A stretch of DNA of 64,000 bases from Vicinamibacteraceae bacterium (GTDB taxonomy: Bacteria; Acidobacteriota; Thermoanaerobaculia; Multivoradales; Multivoraceae). The position numbers and the translations under genes are program-made. Numbering within the stretch: position 1 is the stretch's first letter; the number at the start of each line of letters is the position of its first letter. Where the stretch lies: the NCBI GenBank assembly GCA_012270995.1, contig JAAXHG010000132.1, forward strand, positions 22,208 to 86,207. Reading direction: 5' to 3'. Shown one piece after another: positions 1 to 12,297 of this stretch. The notes under the pieces are model-generated. The model was not told the origin of the DNA, ran no database searches, and worked only from the letters and a program-made list of their open reading frames with translations.

Positions 1-300
1 TAGTAGGAGACGAAGTACTCCACCGCGTTGTTCGGGAAGAAGCTCCTGAACTCCTGGTAGAGCTGGGCCGCCAGCGTCTTGTTGTGCGACAGAACCAGCG
101 TGGGCCGGTTCACGGCCTCGATCACCTTGGCGATCGTGTAGGTCTTGCCGGAACCGGTTACACCGAGCAGCACCTGCTCGGGAACGTCGTCCTCGAGACC
201 GGCCACCAGTTCGGCGATCGCCGCCGGCTGATCACCCTGCGGCTGGAACGGAGAGATGAGTTCGAAGCGTCCTCCGGCCCCATTCCCCGGCGTGAGGCAC
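1..300 (-). CDS. uvrB: UvrB excinuclease subunit B, N-terminal fragment (gene continues off the left edge)
   Basis: Reverse strand reads ...[91 protein letters not shown], the classic UvrB N-terminus. No clear ATG/GTG start in frame; start is approximate. Confidence 0.88.
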
Positions 301-309
301 CGGTGCAGG

Positions 310-777
310 TCACACCTCCGGTCCGGAGACCGCGATCCGCTCGAGGCGCTCGGTCAAACGACGCAGATCATCGCGGTCGAAGAGACCACGCTCGGCCCGT
401 CGCAGCGCGTCGGTCAACGCCAGTTGCAGCCGGCGGTTGTCCGCGGGCGTCGCCTGGCGGGTGCGGTAGCGCTCGAGGACGGAATCAAAGGCCCGGTCGA
501 GACGGTTGCGCTCTTCCGACGGGGTGTCCTCGGGAAGTGTCTCCATGATGCGATCGCGACCGAAGCCCAGCACGAACTCGAGCAGTTCGTCGGCCTGGGT
601 CAGAGCCACCACCAGGCCGATCACCAGCAGGAGCGCGAGCAACCCGCAGCCGGCGAGCCCCGCGATCAGACAACCTCGCCGCGAACTCTCCGGATCCCGA
701 GGTCGCGTCGCCGACGGCTCGGGAAAGGGCTCCGGCAACGGCGGCAGGTCGCGCGGCTGCTCGGCTTCGGACATCAT
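310..777 (-). CDS. Small single-TM membrane protein of unknown function
   Basis: 155-aa ORF just upstream of uvrB with one hydrophobic helix ([25 protein letters not shown]). Confidence 0.55.
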   Translation of the reverse strand: MMSEAEQPRDLPPLPEPFPEPSATRPRDPESSRRGCLIAGLAGCGLLALLLVIGLVVALTQADELLEFVLGFGRDRIMETLPEDTPSEERNRLDRAFDSVLERYRTRQATPADNRRLQLALTDALRRAERGLFDRDDLRRLTERLERIAVSGPEV

Positions 778-800
778 GAGTCGGGCCGTATGATACGCGT

Positions 801-3284
801 GTGATGGAGGCGCCGCGGAACGCCCTGCGACCCGTCGCCGGCTGGGCCTTGCGGCACTGGCGCTGGCTCACGCCCGTCGCCGTGACACCGGTCGCCGGTG
901 TTCTGCTGGGTATCTCGGTGGCCGCGGCGATCGATCTGCCGCAGGTCGAGACGGTCGCGGAGCTGACGCCGAGCCAGATCACCCGGCTCCTCGATCTCCG
1001 CGGCGAGGTGTTCCGGAGCTACTCCGTCCAGAAGCGGGTCATGCTTGCCGAGGGCGAGGTGCCGGAGGTCTTCGAGAGCGTCCTGCTGAGCGCGGAGGAT
1101 CGGAACTTCTACCGGCACGGGGGCTTCGACATCAACGGTGTGTTGCGCGCAACGGTGCAGAACTGGCGCCGGGGCGAGCGCTTCTCGGGCGCCTCCACGA
1201 TCACGATGCAGGTGGCGCGAACACTGTTTCTCGGCCGCGAAAAGGTCTGGAGCCGGAAGATCCGGGAAACGCTTCTCGCCGTCCACCTCGAGAAGCGTCT
1301 GAGCAAGCAGCAGATCCTTACGCTTTACTGCAACCTGACCTACTTCGGCCACGGCAACTACGGCCTGGAAGCCGCCTCCCGCTACTACTTCGGCAAACCG
1401 TCCGCCGAGCTCGACCACGTGGAAGCGGCCACCCTGGTCGCGGTTCTGCCGGGTCCAAGCGTGTGGACGCCGTATCTGCGCCCCGAGGTCGCGCGCGCCC
1501 GCCGCAACGCGATCCTGCAGGTCGTCGCCGAGCGGGGCGTCATCACGAGACAGCAGGCCGAGGACGCGGCGAGCAGACCGCTGGGCGTCGTCAAGCAGCG
1601 GGAGACGAAGCCGGTGGCGCCGTACTTCGCTGAACGAGTCCGTGTCGATCTGTACCGCACGTACGGCCAGAAGGGCCTCTACGAGCGGGGCCTGCAGGTC
1701 AGGACGACCCTGGATCCCCGGATGCAGAACGCCGCGGAGCGGGCTCTGCGTGAGGGCCTGGTTCGGATCGACCGGCTGCGCGGCTACCGCGGTCCGGCCT
1801 CCCGCCTCGACCGGGAGGATCTCGAGGCGGAGGATCTCGCCGACTCGGTCGGTGGTCTGCTCTCCCGCTGGCACGGTTTCGAACCCGAGGCCGGCGCCTG
1901 GGTGCCCGGCGTCGTTCTCCGGCGCGGCCGGCGCGAAGCGGAGATCCGCATCGGCGAGCACCGTTTCGCGCTCCATCCCGAGGGGTACGCCTGGACCCGC
2001 CGCGACGCGCCGCCGCTCGAGAGCGGCGACGTCGCGTGGTTCGAACTCCGGCCCGCTACGGAGATCGATGCGGAGGGCGGAGCCGAACCCGACGAGTCCT
2101 GGACCCTCGAACTCGTCCAGGAACCGATCGTCGAGGGCGCCGTGCTGCTGCTCGAGTCGTCGACCGGCGCCGTGCGGGCCATGGTTGGAGGCTGGGACTA
2201 CGAACGCAGCGAGTTCAACCGCGCCGTCCAGGCACGGCGTCAGGTCGGTTCGCTCTTCAAGCCGTTCGTCTTCGGCGCCGCGTTCGAGCACGGCTTCACG
2301 CCGGCCGACACGCTCTTCGACGCGCCGGCCGTGTTCGTCGGCGTCGACAACCTGCCCAGCTACAGCCCCCGCAACTACTACCGCAAGTACCTCGGCATCC
2401 TCACCCTGCGCAAGGCGCTCGAGAAGTCGATCAACGTTACGTCGGTCAAGCTGCACGACATCGTCGGCGCCGACCGGGTGGTCGATTTCGCCTACCGGGC
2501 AGGCGTACGTTCACCGCTGCCGCCGTACCCGAGTCTGGCCCTGGGCGCCGCCGACCTGACCGTGCTCGAGGTGGCCACCGCCTACGCCACGATCGCCAAC
2601 CTGGGCGTCCACGTCGAGCCGTACATGATCGAGGGCGTCGCGACCCCGGACGGCCGCGAACTCGAGGCTCACGTGCCGCAGGCGGCAACCGTGCTGACAC
2701 CGGAGGTCGCGTACCTGTTGACCCATGTGCTCGCGGGTGTGGTCCAGCGCGGCACCGCCCAGTCGGCAAGGAGCCTTGGACTTGCGGCCCTGGCGGGCAA
2801 GACCGGCACCACGGACGGCTTTACCGACGCCTGGTTCGCCGGATTCACCCCCAGGTACACCCTGGTCGTCTGGGTCGGCTACGACCAGCAACGGCGGATC
2901 GGGCGCAACATGACCGGAGCGGCGGCGGCCCTGCCGATCTGGAGGGAAGTGTTGCGTCTGGGCATCGAGGAGGGCTGGATCGACCGCCGCGCCACCTTCA
3001 CCCGCCCCAACCAGATACGTCTCGCCCCGATCGAGTACAACTCGGGGCTCCACCCGTCACGCCGACCCGTTGGTCAGCACCTGATCGAGGAGGCCTTCAT
3101 CGTCGGCACCGAGCCGGTGTTGACCTTCGACCCCGACACGCGGCCGATCTACGACCTGCCCTGGTACCAGCAACGGGCCCTGTACGGCGAGCCGAAGGCC
3201 GGCGAGAACATGCCTGACGACGTCGCCGACTGGTCCCTGGTCCGGGAGGCCTGGAGGGAAGACGAGGAGGGGGAGGACTCCTAG
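801..3284 (+). CDS. Class A penicillin-binding protein (PBP1-type, transglycosylase + transpeptidase)
   Basis: N-terminal TM; GT51 motifs EDRNFYRHGG and GASTITMQVART; transpeptidase motifs SLFKP, SIN and KTGTT. Confidence 0.93.
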   Translation: MMEAPRNALRPVAGWALRHWRWLTPVAVTPVAGVLLGISVAAAIDLPQVETVAELTPSQITRLLDLRGEVFRSYSVQKRVMLAEGEVPEVFESVLLSAEDRNFYRHGGFDINGVLRATVQNWRRGERFSGASTITMQVARTLFLGREKVWSRKIRETLLAVHLEKRLSKQQILTLYCNLTYFGHGNYGLEAASRYYFGKPSAELDHVEAATLVAVLPGPSVWTPYLRPEVARARRNAILQVVAERGVITRQQAEDAASRPLGVVKQRETKPVAPYFAERVRVDLYRTYGQKGLYERGLQVRTTLDPRMQNAAERALREGLVRIDRLRGYRGPASRLDREDLEAEDLADSVGGLLSRWHGFEPEAGAWVPGVVLRRGRREAEIRIGEHRFALHPEGYAWTRRDAPPLESGDVAWFELRPATEIDAEGGAEPDESWTLELVQEPIVEGAVLLLESSTGAVRAMVGGWDYERSEFNRAVQARRQVGSLFKPFVFGAAFEHGFTPADTLFDAPAVFVGVDNLPSYSPRNYYRKYLGILTLRKALEKSINVTSVKLHDIVGADRVVDFAYRAGVRSPLPPYPSLALGAADLTVLEVATAYATIANLGVHVEPYMIEGVATPDGRELEAHVPQAATVLTPEVAYLLTHVLAGVVQRGTAQSARSLGLAALAGKTGTTDGFTDAWFAGFTPRYTLVVWVGYDQQRRIGRNMTGAAAALPIWREVLRLGIEEGWIDRRATFTRPNQIRLAPIEYNSGLHPSRRPVGQHLIEEAFIVGTEPVLTFDPDTRPIYDLPWYQQRALYGEPKAGENMPDDVADWSLVREAWREDEEGEDS

Positions 3285-3463
3285 CCCGTAAATCTCACCG
3301 ATGTCCTACTGCGGCCGCCGATCTGCTCGCTGTAGCGGGCCGTACTCCCTCAGGCCGCTTCGACGTACTGCAGTACGCCTTCAGCGTTCCCTCAGTCCGT
3401 GCGCCCCGCTACAGCGGCGTCTACGCGCCCTCGCTACGAACCTCGGTGAAACTTGCGGGCTAG
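3281..3463. repeat. ~183-bp full-length imperfect palindrome between two convergent stop codons
   Basis: Ends ctagcccgtaaatctcaccgatg and cctcggtgaaacttgcgggctag are inverted repeats (19/23 matches); inner arms cgctgtagcggg / ccccgctacagcg; centre gtactgcagtac (3365-3376). Confidence 0.8.
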
Positions 3464-4680
3464 GGGCGCGTACCAACCAGCGCGTAGTCGCGATGGCCGT
3501 AGAGGACTTCGTCGATCTCGTCGCGCAGCCGGTTCAACCGATCCGCCAGCTCCAGGGTCTGGCCTTCCAGCCCGTCCAGCGGAATCTCCGGCAGACGCTC
3601 CTCTTCCGGATAGGGACGCAGGTCGAGCCGTTCGACCCCGCGGAACCCGGAACTCTCGAAGCTGGCTCGGAGCGTCTCCGGATGAACCGGCCGCAGGTGC
3701 GTCGGGTCGAGCCAGAAGCTCCGCGCGGTCACACAGACGGAGAGTGGGTTCGGCGTCTCGAGCAGCAGAATCCCACCGGGCCTGAGGGCCGCAAATGCGA
3801 GTCGCACGAGGCGGTCGATCGCTTCCGGGGGCAGGTGTTCGATCACGTGAAAGGACACGATCCCGCCCAGCGATCCCGGCTTGAGGCCGGCCAGGGCCTC
3901 CGGCAGATCCCCCTGCTCGACGCGAAGGCCCCGCCGCGAACAGCGGCGCACCATGGCGGCGGATGAATCGATGCCGCGGCACTCGATTCCCTCCTCCGCG
4001 AGCAGCGCCAGTGCCTCGCCCCGGCCGCAACCCAGGTCCAGCACAGGCGCCGCTTCGCGGAGCCGCGGCAGATAGACCTCGATGCGCTCCCTGATCTCCT
4101 CCTCGCCGCCGCGGAACCGGTCCTCGAACGCCAGGTAGGCGGTGTCGTCGACGATGGATTGAACCTCCTCTGGCGCTTCCTCGCCGCTACGGTCCAGAGC
4201 CGATCGCAGAAGGCCGACGAGTTCGTCAGATTCGCGCCGATACCGGTCCAGCTTGCGGTCGACACGGCCGAAGAGCGCGTCGTCGTGCCGCATGACTTCG
4301 TCGAGGCCCTGGCGCAGGAAGTTCTCCAGGTGCCGGGTCCGCCGATCCAGTTCGCCGATGCGCTCCTCGAACGCCCGGTCGACCTGCTCCTGGTGCTTCT
4401 GCCAGTCCCGAAAGCGCTCGGCCTGATCCCGGACGTGGCCGAGCAGGATGAGGTTGAAGACCCGCTGGCGCTCCCAGAGATCGGCCTGCGGCAGTCGAAC
4501 GAAGGGACGTAGCAGCCGCTTGAAGGCCACCAAGAGGTTCCCGGCAGCGCCGCGGTGGCTGCGAATCGGGAAGGGTACGTCCCTTTCCCACAGATGGCGC
4601 CAATCCTCGAGGCGACGGGTAGGCCGATCGCCGAGGAAATCCTCGACGTCCGTGTGCCGGAGGGAGTCTTCGACTCCCAT
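3460..4680 (-). CDS. Class I SAM-dependent methyltransferase
   Basis: VLDLGCGRGEALALLAEEGIECRGIDSS motif I, followed by HVIEHLPPEAI and a coiled-coil N-terminal half. Confidence 0.85.
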   Translation of the reverse strand: MGVEDSLRHTDVEDFLGDRPTRRLEDWRHLWERDVPFPIRSHRGAAGNLLVAFKRLLRPFVRLPQADLWERQRVFNLILLGHVRDQAERFRDWQKHQEQVDRAFEERIGELDRRTRHLENFLRQGLDEVMRHDDALFGRVDRKLDRYRRESDELVGLLRSALDRSGEEAPEEVQSIVDDTAYLAFEDRFRGGEEEIRERIEVYLPRLREAAPVLDLGCGRGEALALLAEEGIECRGIDSSAAMVRRCSRRGLRVEQGDLPEALAGLKPGSLGGIVSFHVIEHLPPEAIDRLVRLAFAALRPGGILLLETPNPLSVCVTARSFWLDPTHLRPVHPETLRASFESSGFRGVERLDLRPYPEEERLPEIPLDGLEGQTLELADRLNRLRDEIDEVLYGHRDYALVGTRP

Positions 4681-4753
4681 TGGTCCGCTGTCACCGCCCG
4701 AGTGCGCGGTCTGTTCGGACGTCCCCGCCCGGGTGTCCGCCTCGCTGGAGGCT

Positions 4754-5200
4754 CTACGTCTCAGGCACGACCTCGAGTGCGACTTCGGCGATCACTTCCG
4801 TGTGCAGGTCGACCCGCACCACATGATCGCCAAGGGCCTTGATGCCGCCCGACAGGTCCACCATCCGTCGATGCACCTGGACGCCCTTGGCCGCCAGCGC
4901 CTCGACCACTTCCGTCGGCGTCACGGAGCCGTAGAGCGTTCCCGTCTCGCTCGCCCGTTTGGCGATCTTGAGCTTCAGGGCCGCCAGCTCGGCCGCGACC
5001 TCGGCGGCAGCCGAGCGTTCCGCCGCGTGCCGGGCGTCGAACTTCGCCCGCTGGGACTCGAACCAGTGCCGGTTCGCCACGGTGGACGGAGCCGCGAGTT
5101 CCCTCGGGTACAGGTAGTTGCGTGCGTAGCCGGGCTTCACGTCGACGACTTCGCCGCGCGTACCGAGCCCCCTCATGTCCTGAAGCAGGATGACTTCCAT
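4754..5200 (-). CDS. rplI: 50S ribosomal protein L9
   Basis: MEVILLQDMRGLGTRGEVVDVKPGYARNYLYPRELA. Confidence 0.97.
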   Translation of the reverse strand: MEVILLQDMRGLGTRGEVVDVKPGYARNYLYPRELAAPSTVANRHWFESQRAKFDARHAAERSAAAEVAAELAALKLKIAKRASETGTLYGSVTPTEVVEALAAKGVQVHRRMVDLSGGIKALGDHVVRVDLHTEVIAEVALEVVPET

Positions 5201-5237
5201 CTCTTGTTCCTCGTCAACTCCCCAGGCTCTCGACCGT

Positions 5238-5468
5238 TCAGTCGGTCGTGTACGGAATCAGCGCCAGGAAGCGAGCGCGCCGGATGGCGCGGGCCAGCAT
5301 TCTCTGGTGCCGGGCCGAGTTGCCCGAGATCTTGCGCGGGAGGATCTTGGCCCGCTCAGGCACGAACGGTCGCAGGGTCGCGACATCCTTGTAGTCGATG
5401 TACTCGATCCCGTCCGCGGTGAACTTGCACACCTTGCGGCGGCGGAAGAACGTTCTGCGTTTCGCCAT
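5238..5468 (-). CDS. rpsR: 30S ribosomal protein S18
   Basis: [64 protein letters not shown]. Confidence 0.97.
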   Translation of the reverse strand: MAKRRTFFRRRKVCKFTADGIEYIDYKDVATLRPFVPERAKILPRKISGNSARHQRMLARAIRRARFLALIPYTTD

Positions 5469-5483
5469 CTCTCTCGACTCCCC

Positions 5484-5852
5484 CTAGCTCGCGGTCTCGG
5501 CGAGCACCGTCGACTGGACCGGCGCCTTGCCCTTGCTCGCCGCGCGCTTCAGATCAAGGTCCGTGCGCACGACGAGGTGACGCAGGATGCGCTCGTTCTG
5601 GAGCATCCGCTGCCCGACCTCGGCAAGGTTGTTGTCGCCTCCATCCGACTCCAGGTAGTAGACGTGGTAGCGCCCCTCGGTGAACTTGCGGATGGGGTAA
5701 GCGAGCCGGCGCTTGCCCCAGGATTCCTCCTGGGTGATCCGGGTCTTGCCGTCCGCTGTCAGCAGCTCGGCAAACCCATCGCTCAACTGCACCGCCTCCT
5801 CGTCCGAGAGGCGCGGGTCCGCTATGAAGACCAGTTCGTATGTCCGTGTCAA
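5484..5852 (-). CDS. rpsF: 30S ribosomal protein S6
   Basis: [17 protein letters not shown]...[25 protein letters not shown]; conserved rpsF-rpsR-rplI order. Confidence 0.96.
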   Translation of the reverse strand: MTRTYELVFIADPRLSDEEAVQLSDGFAELLTADGKTRITQEESWGKRRLAYPIRKFTEGRYHVYYLESDGGDNNLAEVGQRMLQNERILRHLVVRTDLDLKRAASKGKAPVQSTVLAETAS

Positions 5853-5925
5853 TCGTTCGTCCTCGTCGTGTTCGTTGGCTCCAGGGCCGCAACGAATCGG
5901 CGGCGGAATCTATCACGCCCCTCCG

Positions 5926-7998
<2,073 letters not shown>

Positions 7999-8044
7999 TA
8001 TCCGTTTCCCCTCATCTCCAGTAAGAGTTCATCCTGGTACAAGT

Positions 8045-8617
8045 TCACCCGTTGTACTCGTTCATCGTGATGTCGACACCGCGGTCGACCCAACTGAGGA
8101 CGCAGTCGGCCGCCCGGTACACCATGCGCGCCGCCGTTTCGACTTCCCCGCCGGTGAAGGGAGCGAGCACGAAGTCCGAGAGTTCGCCCTTCCTGGCACC
8201 CGCACCTCCATCCGTCTGTTCCGCCCCCTCCGCCGCGATGCCCAGCCTGAGCCGGGGCACCGCGGTGGTGCGCAGGTTCTCGATGATCGACTCCATTCCC
8301 CGGTGGCCACCCGGACTGCCCCTGCCGCGAAGGCGCAGCCTTCCCAGGGGCAGATGGACTTCGTCGTAGACGACCAGGATGTTCTCCGGAGCATAGCCAT
8401 TTCGTTCACTGAGACAGCGCGCGCTGTAGCCGCTGCGGTTCATGTAGGTCTGCGGAGTCGCCAGATCGACCGGGTTCGCCGCGCTCCAGAGCGCTCCGCA
8501 GACCTTCTCGCCGAGTCGGACGTCCAGCCGCCGGGCCAGCTCCTTGACCACGCGAAAACCGAGGTTGTGGCGGGTGTCGGCGTACCGCTCTCCCGGATTG
8601 CCCAGGCCGAGGACCAG
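8045..8617 (-). CDS. pth: Peptidyl-tRNA hydrolase
   Basis: Frame reads LVLGLGNPGERYADTRHNLGFRVV...NPVDLATPQTYMNRSG...VVYDEVHLPLGRLRLRGRGSPGGHRGMESI. Start uncertain; no ATG/GTG at the expected N-terminus, CTG at about 8617 proposed. Confidence 0.9.
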   Translation of the reverse strand: MVLGLGNPGERYADTRHNLGFRVVKELARRLDVRLGEKVCGALWSAANPVDLATPQTYMNRSGYSARCLSERNGYAPENILVVYDEVHLPLGRLRLRGRGSPGGHRGMESIIENLRTTAVPRLRLGIAAEGAEQTDGGAGARKGELSDFVLAPFTGGEVETAARMVYRAADCVLSWVDRGVDITMNEYNG

Positions 8618-8648
8618 GCGCGGCGGGTCGTCGGCGCCACCGCCACCA

Positions 8649-9317
8649 CTAGGCGTCTTCGTCCTCCGACTCCGTCATCGCGCCCACCATCTCGGGCTCC
8701 TCGGCGACGGCCTCCAGCAGTTCGTCCTCCTCGGGTACTTCTTCCTCCTCTTCGACGACCTTCTTCGCGGCAACCGACACGATGACGCGGCTCTCGTCGT
8801 CCTCCAGCCGCACCGCGGCGGGGAGCGTCAACTCGCCCGCCTCCACGTGCTGACCGACGTGCAGCGGCTCCACATCGAGTTCGATCGAAGCCGGAATGTC
8901 GCCGGGCAGGCAGACGACCCCCACCTCGCGGGTGATGAACTCCAGCAGGCCGCCCTCGTTCCTGACTCCCTCGGGGGTTCCGACGAGTGCGATCGGCACG
9001 GAGACCTGCACTTCCTGGTCCATCTTCACGCGCAGGAAGTCGATGTGGACCAGGGCGCCGGTCAGGGGGTTCCATTGCAGATCGCGGATCATCGTGTGGC
9101 GCGTGCGATCGGTGCCCTCCAGTTCGAGCAGGAAGACGGCGTTCTCGCCGCCCTCCCGGATCAGCGTCTGCACGCTCCTGCCGTCGACCCGGATGGCCGC
9201 CGAGTCGCCCTCGCCGCCATACACGACAGCCGGGATCTCGCCCGCCGCGCGCAGGCGGCGGTTCGCGTTCTTTCCGGTCTGCTCACGCAGCCGGACGGTG
9301 ACGGTCGGTTCGCTCAC
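8649..9317 (-). CDS. rplY: 50S ribosomal protein L25/general stress protein Ctc with acidic C-terminal tail
   Basis: L25 core plus TL5/CTC domain; synteny pth-rplY-prs. Confidence 0.93.
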   Translation of the reverse strand: MSEPTVTVRLREQTGKNANRRLRAAGEIPAVVYGGEGDSAAIRVDGRSVQTLIREGGENAVFLLELEGTDRTRHTMIRDLQWNPLTGALVHIDFLRVKMDQEVQVSVPIALVGTPEGVRNEGGLLEFITREVGVVCLPGDIPASIELDVEPLHVGQHVEAGELTLPAAVRLEDDESRVIVSVAAKKVVEEEEEVPEEDELLEAVAEEPEMVGAMTESEDEDA

Positions 9318-9345
9318 GTCGAGCTCCTTGTATCTCCTGAACAGC

Positions 9346-10287
9346 TCAGACGAAGAGGGATGTCACGGAGCTGTTGTCGTGGATTCTGCGGATGGCCTCG
9401 CCGAGCAGCGCGGCAACGCTGTGAGGCCGCAGCCTCGTGCTCCGGGCGAGCTTGTCCTCGAGCGGCGTCGTGTTCGTGACCAGTACGCCCTCGAGTTTCG
9501 AGTTTTCGATCCGTTCGATCGCGGAGGCCGACAGCACACCGTGTATCCCCGCGGCGAAGATCCTCCGCGCCCCCTGGGCCGCCAGCGACTCGACCGAGTT
9601 CAGCAGCGTACCGCCCGTGTCGATGATGTCGTCGAGGATCAGAACGTCCCGTCCCTTCACGTCGCCGATCACGTTCATCACCTCGGCCTCGTTCGCGGCG
9701 ACCCGGCGCTTGTCGATGATGGCGAGCTCCGTGTCCAGGCGCTTGGCGATGGCTCGCGCCCTCGCCACACCCCCGGCGTCCGGCGCCACGATCATCAGAT
9801 CGTCGATACCCAGTGCCCTGATCGCACCCAGCAGCACCGGCGCCGCGAACAGGTGGTCGACGGGGATGTCGAAGTAGCCGGAGATCTGGGCCGCGTGAAC
9901 ATCCATCGTCAGCAGCCGATCGGCGCCGGCGGCAGTGATCAGGTCCGCCACCAGCTTGGCCGTGATCGGAACTCGCGGTTTGTCCTTCTTGTCCTGTCGG
10001 GCGTAGCCGTAGTACGGCAGGACGGCGGTGACGCGCGCCGCCGAGGCCCGCTTCACCGCGTCCAGCATGATCAGCAGCTCGACGAAGTTGTCGTTCACCG
10101 GCGTGCAGGTCGGCTGGACGATGAACACGTCGGTGCCGCGAACGTTCTCCTGGATCTGGCAGAAGATCTCTCCGTCGGCGAAGTTGTAGGCGGTGACCTG
10201 GCCGGGCACCATGCCCAGGTAGTTGCAGATCTCGTTCGTCAGGGCGGGATGTGCCCGGCCTCCGAAGACCTTCAACTGCGTGTACAT
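9346..10287 (-). CDS. prs: Ribose-phosphate pyrophosphokinase
   Basis: RGTDVFIVQPTC, YYGYARQDKKDKPRVPITAKLVADL, DVHAAQISGYFDIPVDHL, DVLILDDIIDTGGTL. ORF can extend to 10320. Confidence 0.96.
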   Translation of the reverse strand: MYTQLKVFGGRAHPALTNEICNYLGMVPGQVTAYNFADGEIFCQIQENVRGTDVFIVQPTCTPVNDNFVELLIMLDAVKRASAARVTAVLPYYGYARQDKKDKPRVPITAKLVADLITAAGADRLLTMDVHAAQISGYFDIPVDHLFAAPVLLGAIRALGIDDLMIVAPDAGGVARARAIAKRLDTELAIIDKRRVAANEAEVMNVIGDVKGRDVLILDDIIDTGGTLLNSVESLAAQGARRIFAAGIHGVLSASAIERIENSKLEGVLVTNTTPLEDKLARSTRLRPHSVAALLGEAIRRIHDNSSVTSLFV

Positions 10288-10354
10288 GGCTCGCTCGACG
10301 TTGTTGGCGTGAACGGTCATGTGTTGCAGCGGGAAGAAGACTGGCGCGGCCGCG

Positions 10355-10429
10355 TGGTTGGGGCGGGAGGATTCGAACCCCCGAATGCGAGATCCAAAGT
10401 CTCGTGCCTTACCACTTGGCGACGCCCCA
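10355..10429 (-). tRNA. tRNA-Gln (anticodon TTG), CCA encoded
   Basis: Reverse strand TGGGGCGTCGCCAAGTGGTAAGGCACGAGACTTTGGATCTCGCATTCGGGGGTTCGAATCCTCCCGCCCCAACCA; 7-bp acceptor, CGAGA/TCTCG anticodon stem, loop CTTTGGA, GGTTCGAATCC T-arm. Confidence 0.93.
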
Positions 10430-10498
10430 GACGGGCCGGCGGATTGTACATGAAGCGGCGGCGAAGCAGAGGCTCGACGGCAACCCCGGAAAACGCCT

Positions 10499-11389
10499 TC
10501 ACGTGCGCCCCGGCGTCAAGCGCCCGGGCAGCGTCGAGGTTCGGAACAGGCGCACGTTCCGGCCGGCCACGGCGGACTCCGCGCCCTTCCAGTTTCCGAC
10601 ACCGAACACCGCGCCGCCGGCGCCGGAAAGCTGCGGGCCCCGGTCCGATTCGTCGCGTCTGATCGCGCGCAGAGCAACGAGCAACCGGTCCACCTCCGGG
10701 TGAAGACGCCGGACGACCGGTTCCAGGTCGTTTCCCCGGAGCCAGCGGGCGGTCTCGCGCCGCATCGCCGGCGGCGGCAGCAGTTCTTCGTCCCCGAACT
10801 CCGGCTCGCCTCCTCCAGGCCGGCCCCAATGGCTGTAGACCGCCGCGGTGGACACCTCCATCGCCGGCGCCGCAACGATGACTGGCGTCGCGGCGAGGTC
10901 CTCCAGGGCTTGCAACCGTTCTCCCCGGCCGGTCGCGAGCACCGTCCCACCGACCAGGAAGAAGGGCACATCGGAGCCGACGGCGGCGGCCGCGGCGTGG
11001 AGGCGATCGCTGCTGAGCGGTTCACCCCAGAGCTCCTGCAGCGCCAACAGCGCCCCCGCCGCGTCACTGCTGCCGCCGCCGAGTCCGCTCCCGGGCGGAA
11101 TGCGCTTCCTCAGTTCGAAGCGCGCGCCCCGCGCCGGCTCGCCGATCGCACCGAAGAACGTCCGCGCAGCCGCCATCACGAGGTTCGACTCATCGGCTGG
11201 AGCACCGCCGCCGGGCACGTCGAGACGCAGGGCGGCCTCCGGTTCGGTCCGCCTCACCGTGAGGCGGTCGCAGAGAGCGATCGTCTGCAGCACGGTCGAG
11301 ATCGCGTGATAGCCGTCCGAGCGCCGGCGGTGGACACGGAGACTCAGGTTGACCTTGGCGGGACGCTCCAGGCTGATCTGCCTTCTCAT
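10499..11389 (-). CDS. ispE: 4-diphosphocytidyl-2-C-methyl-D-erythritol kinase
   Basis: RPAKVNLSLRVHRRRSDGYHAISTVLQTI and PPGSGLGGGSSDAAGALLAL (GHMP kinase). Upstream part of the 378-aa ORF is out-of-gene extension. Confidence 0.93.
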   Translation of the reverse strand: MRRQISLERPAKVNLSLRVHRRRSDGYHAISTVLQTIALCDRLTVRRTEPEAALRLDVPGGGAPADESNLVMAAARTFFGAIGEPARGARFELRKRIPPGSGLGGGSSDAAGALLALQELWGEPLSSDRLHAAAAAVGSDVPFFLVGGTVLATGRGERLQALEDLAATPVIVAAPAMEVSTAAVYSHWGRPGGGEPEFGDEELLPPPAMRRETARWLRGNDLEPVVRRLHPEVDRLLVALRAIRRDESDRGPQLSGAGGAVFGVGNWKGAESAVAGRNVRLFRTSTLPGRLTPGRT

Positions 11390-12297
11390 CGGGCGCCGGA
11401 CTCGCAAACGCCCGGAACGAACCCGTCCGGCACCTCCGGCGCCCGCAGCACACCCCTGAGCGGCTTCGCCGGCCTGTTCTGAAGCCAGCGCAGCTCGAGT
11501 CCCGCCTCGGGCTCCACCAGCCGCGCCATGCCGTCGGCGTCGACCCGCCAGGAGGCCCTCGTCCGGGCGCCCCGATGCAGCTTCCAGCTCCGCGGAACGC
11601 CTGCCGTCGTCACGGCCGTCCAGCGCCGGTCCCATCGGTCTTCGAAGTCGAGTGCCACGGCGCCGGAGCCCGCTGCCGAGACGGCTTCCACGACGTCGGG
11701 GTCGACCGGCGGCGCCGGCAGGCGCAGCAGTAACAGCGCGGCGACCGCTCCGGCAGGGACCGGTCCGAGCGAGAGGGCAGGGATCTCGAGGTCGCCGCGG
11801 TACCGGCAGTACGTTCGCTCACGCACCCACAGCACCAGGGCGTCGCCACCCTGGACGTTGAGGTCCCACCATCGGCGACCCAGCCGGTCCGAGGCCTCCA
11901 CGTGAAAACGGTCCGGCGACTCGAAGCGCAGCACCAGGTGGAGCGTCCCCTCCCCCTCAGGACCGTCGTACCGCATCCTGACGATGCGCTGCGTACCCCA
12001 CTCCGCTCCGGGAATCTCCCAGGGCAGTGCGGCTCGCGAACCGCCCGACTCTCCAACGGTCAGGACCTCGCGGGGCCGGCCGGCACTGGCGCAGCCGATC
12101 AGCAGGGACAGGCCGGCCAGCACCGCCAGGGACGCCGCGAACCGGCCTGGAGACCTCAGCCGGCCCTTAGCGCCGGGACAGTTCGCCCAGTTTGCGGCGC
12201 ACCGCCTCGACGTTCTCGTCATCGTTGATCGCCAGCGCCTGCTCGTAGGCTTCGCGAGCTCGCCGCTCGTCGCCGAGCGCGACGTAGACATCGCCAA
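11386..12297 (-). CDS. LolB-like outer-membrane lipoprotein (putative)
   Basis: Lipobox LAGLSLLIGC; 4-nt overlap with ispE start. True start probably near 12160. Confidence 0.6.
   Translation of the reverse strand: MAMSTSRSATSGELAKPTSRRWRSTMTRTSRRCAANWANCPGAKGRLRSPGRFAASLAVLAGLSLLIGCASAGRPREVLTVGESGGSRAALPWEIPGAEWGTQRIVRMRYDGPEGEGTLHLVLRFESPDRFHVEASDRLGRRWWDLNVQGGDALVLWVRERTYCRYRGDLEIPALSLGPVPAGAVAALLLLRLPAPPVDPDVVEAVSAAGSGAVALDFEDRWDRRWTAVTTAGVPRSWKLHRGARTRASWRVDADGMARLVEPEAGLELRWLQNRPAKPLRGVLRAPEVPDGFVPGVCESGAR

Noticed and set aside
774-2456. 560-aa minus-strand ORF
   Set aside because: Antisense shadow of the PBP gene; composition (runs of Arg/Gly/Ala, no motifs) typical of non-coding frames in GC-rich DNA.
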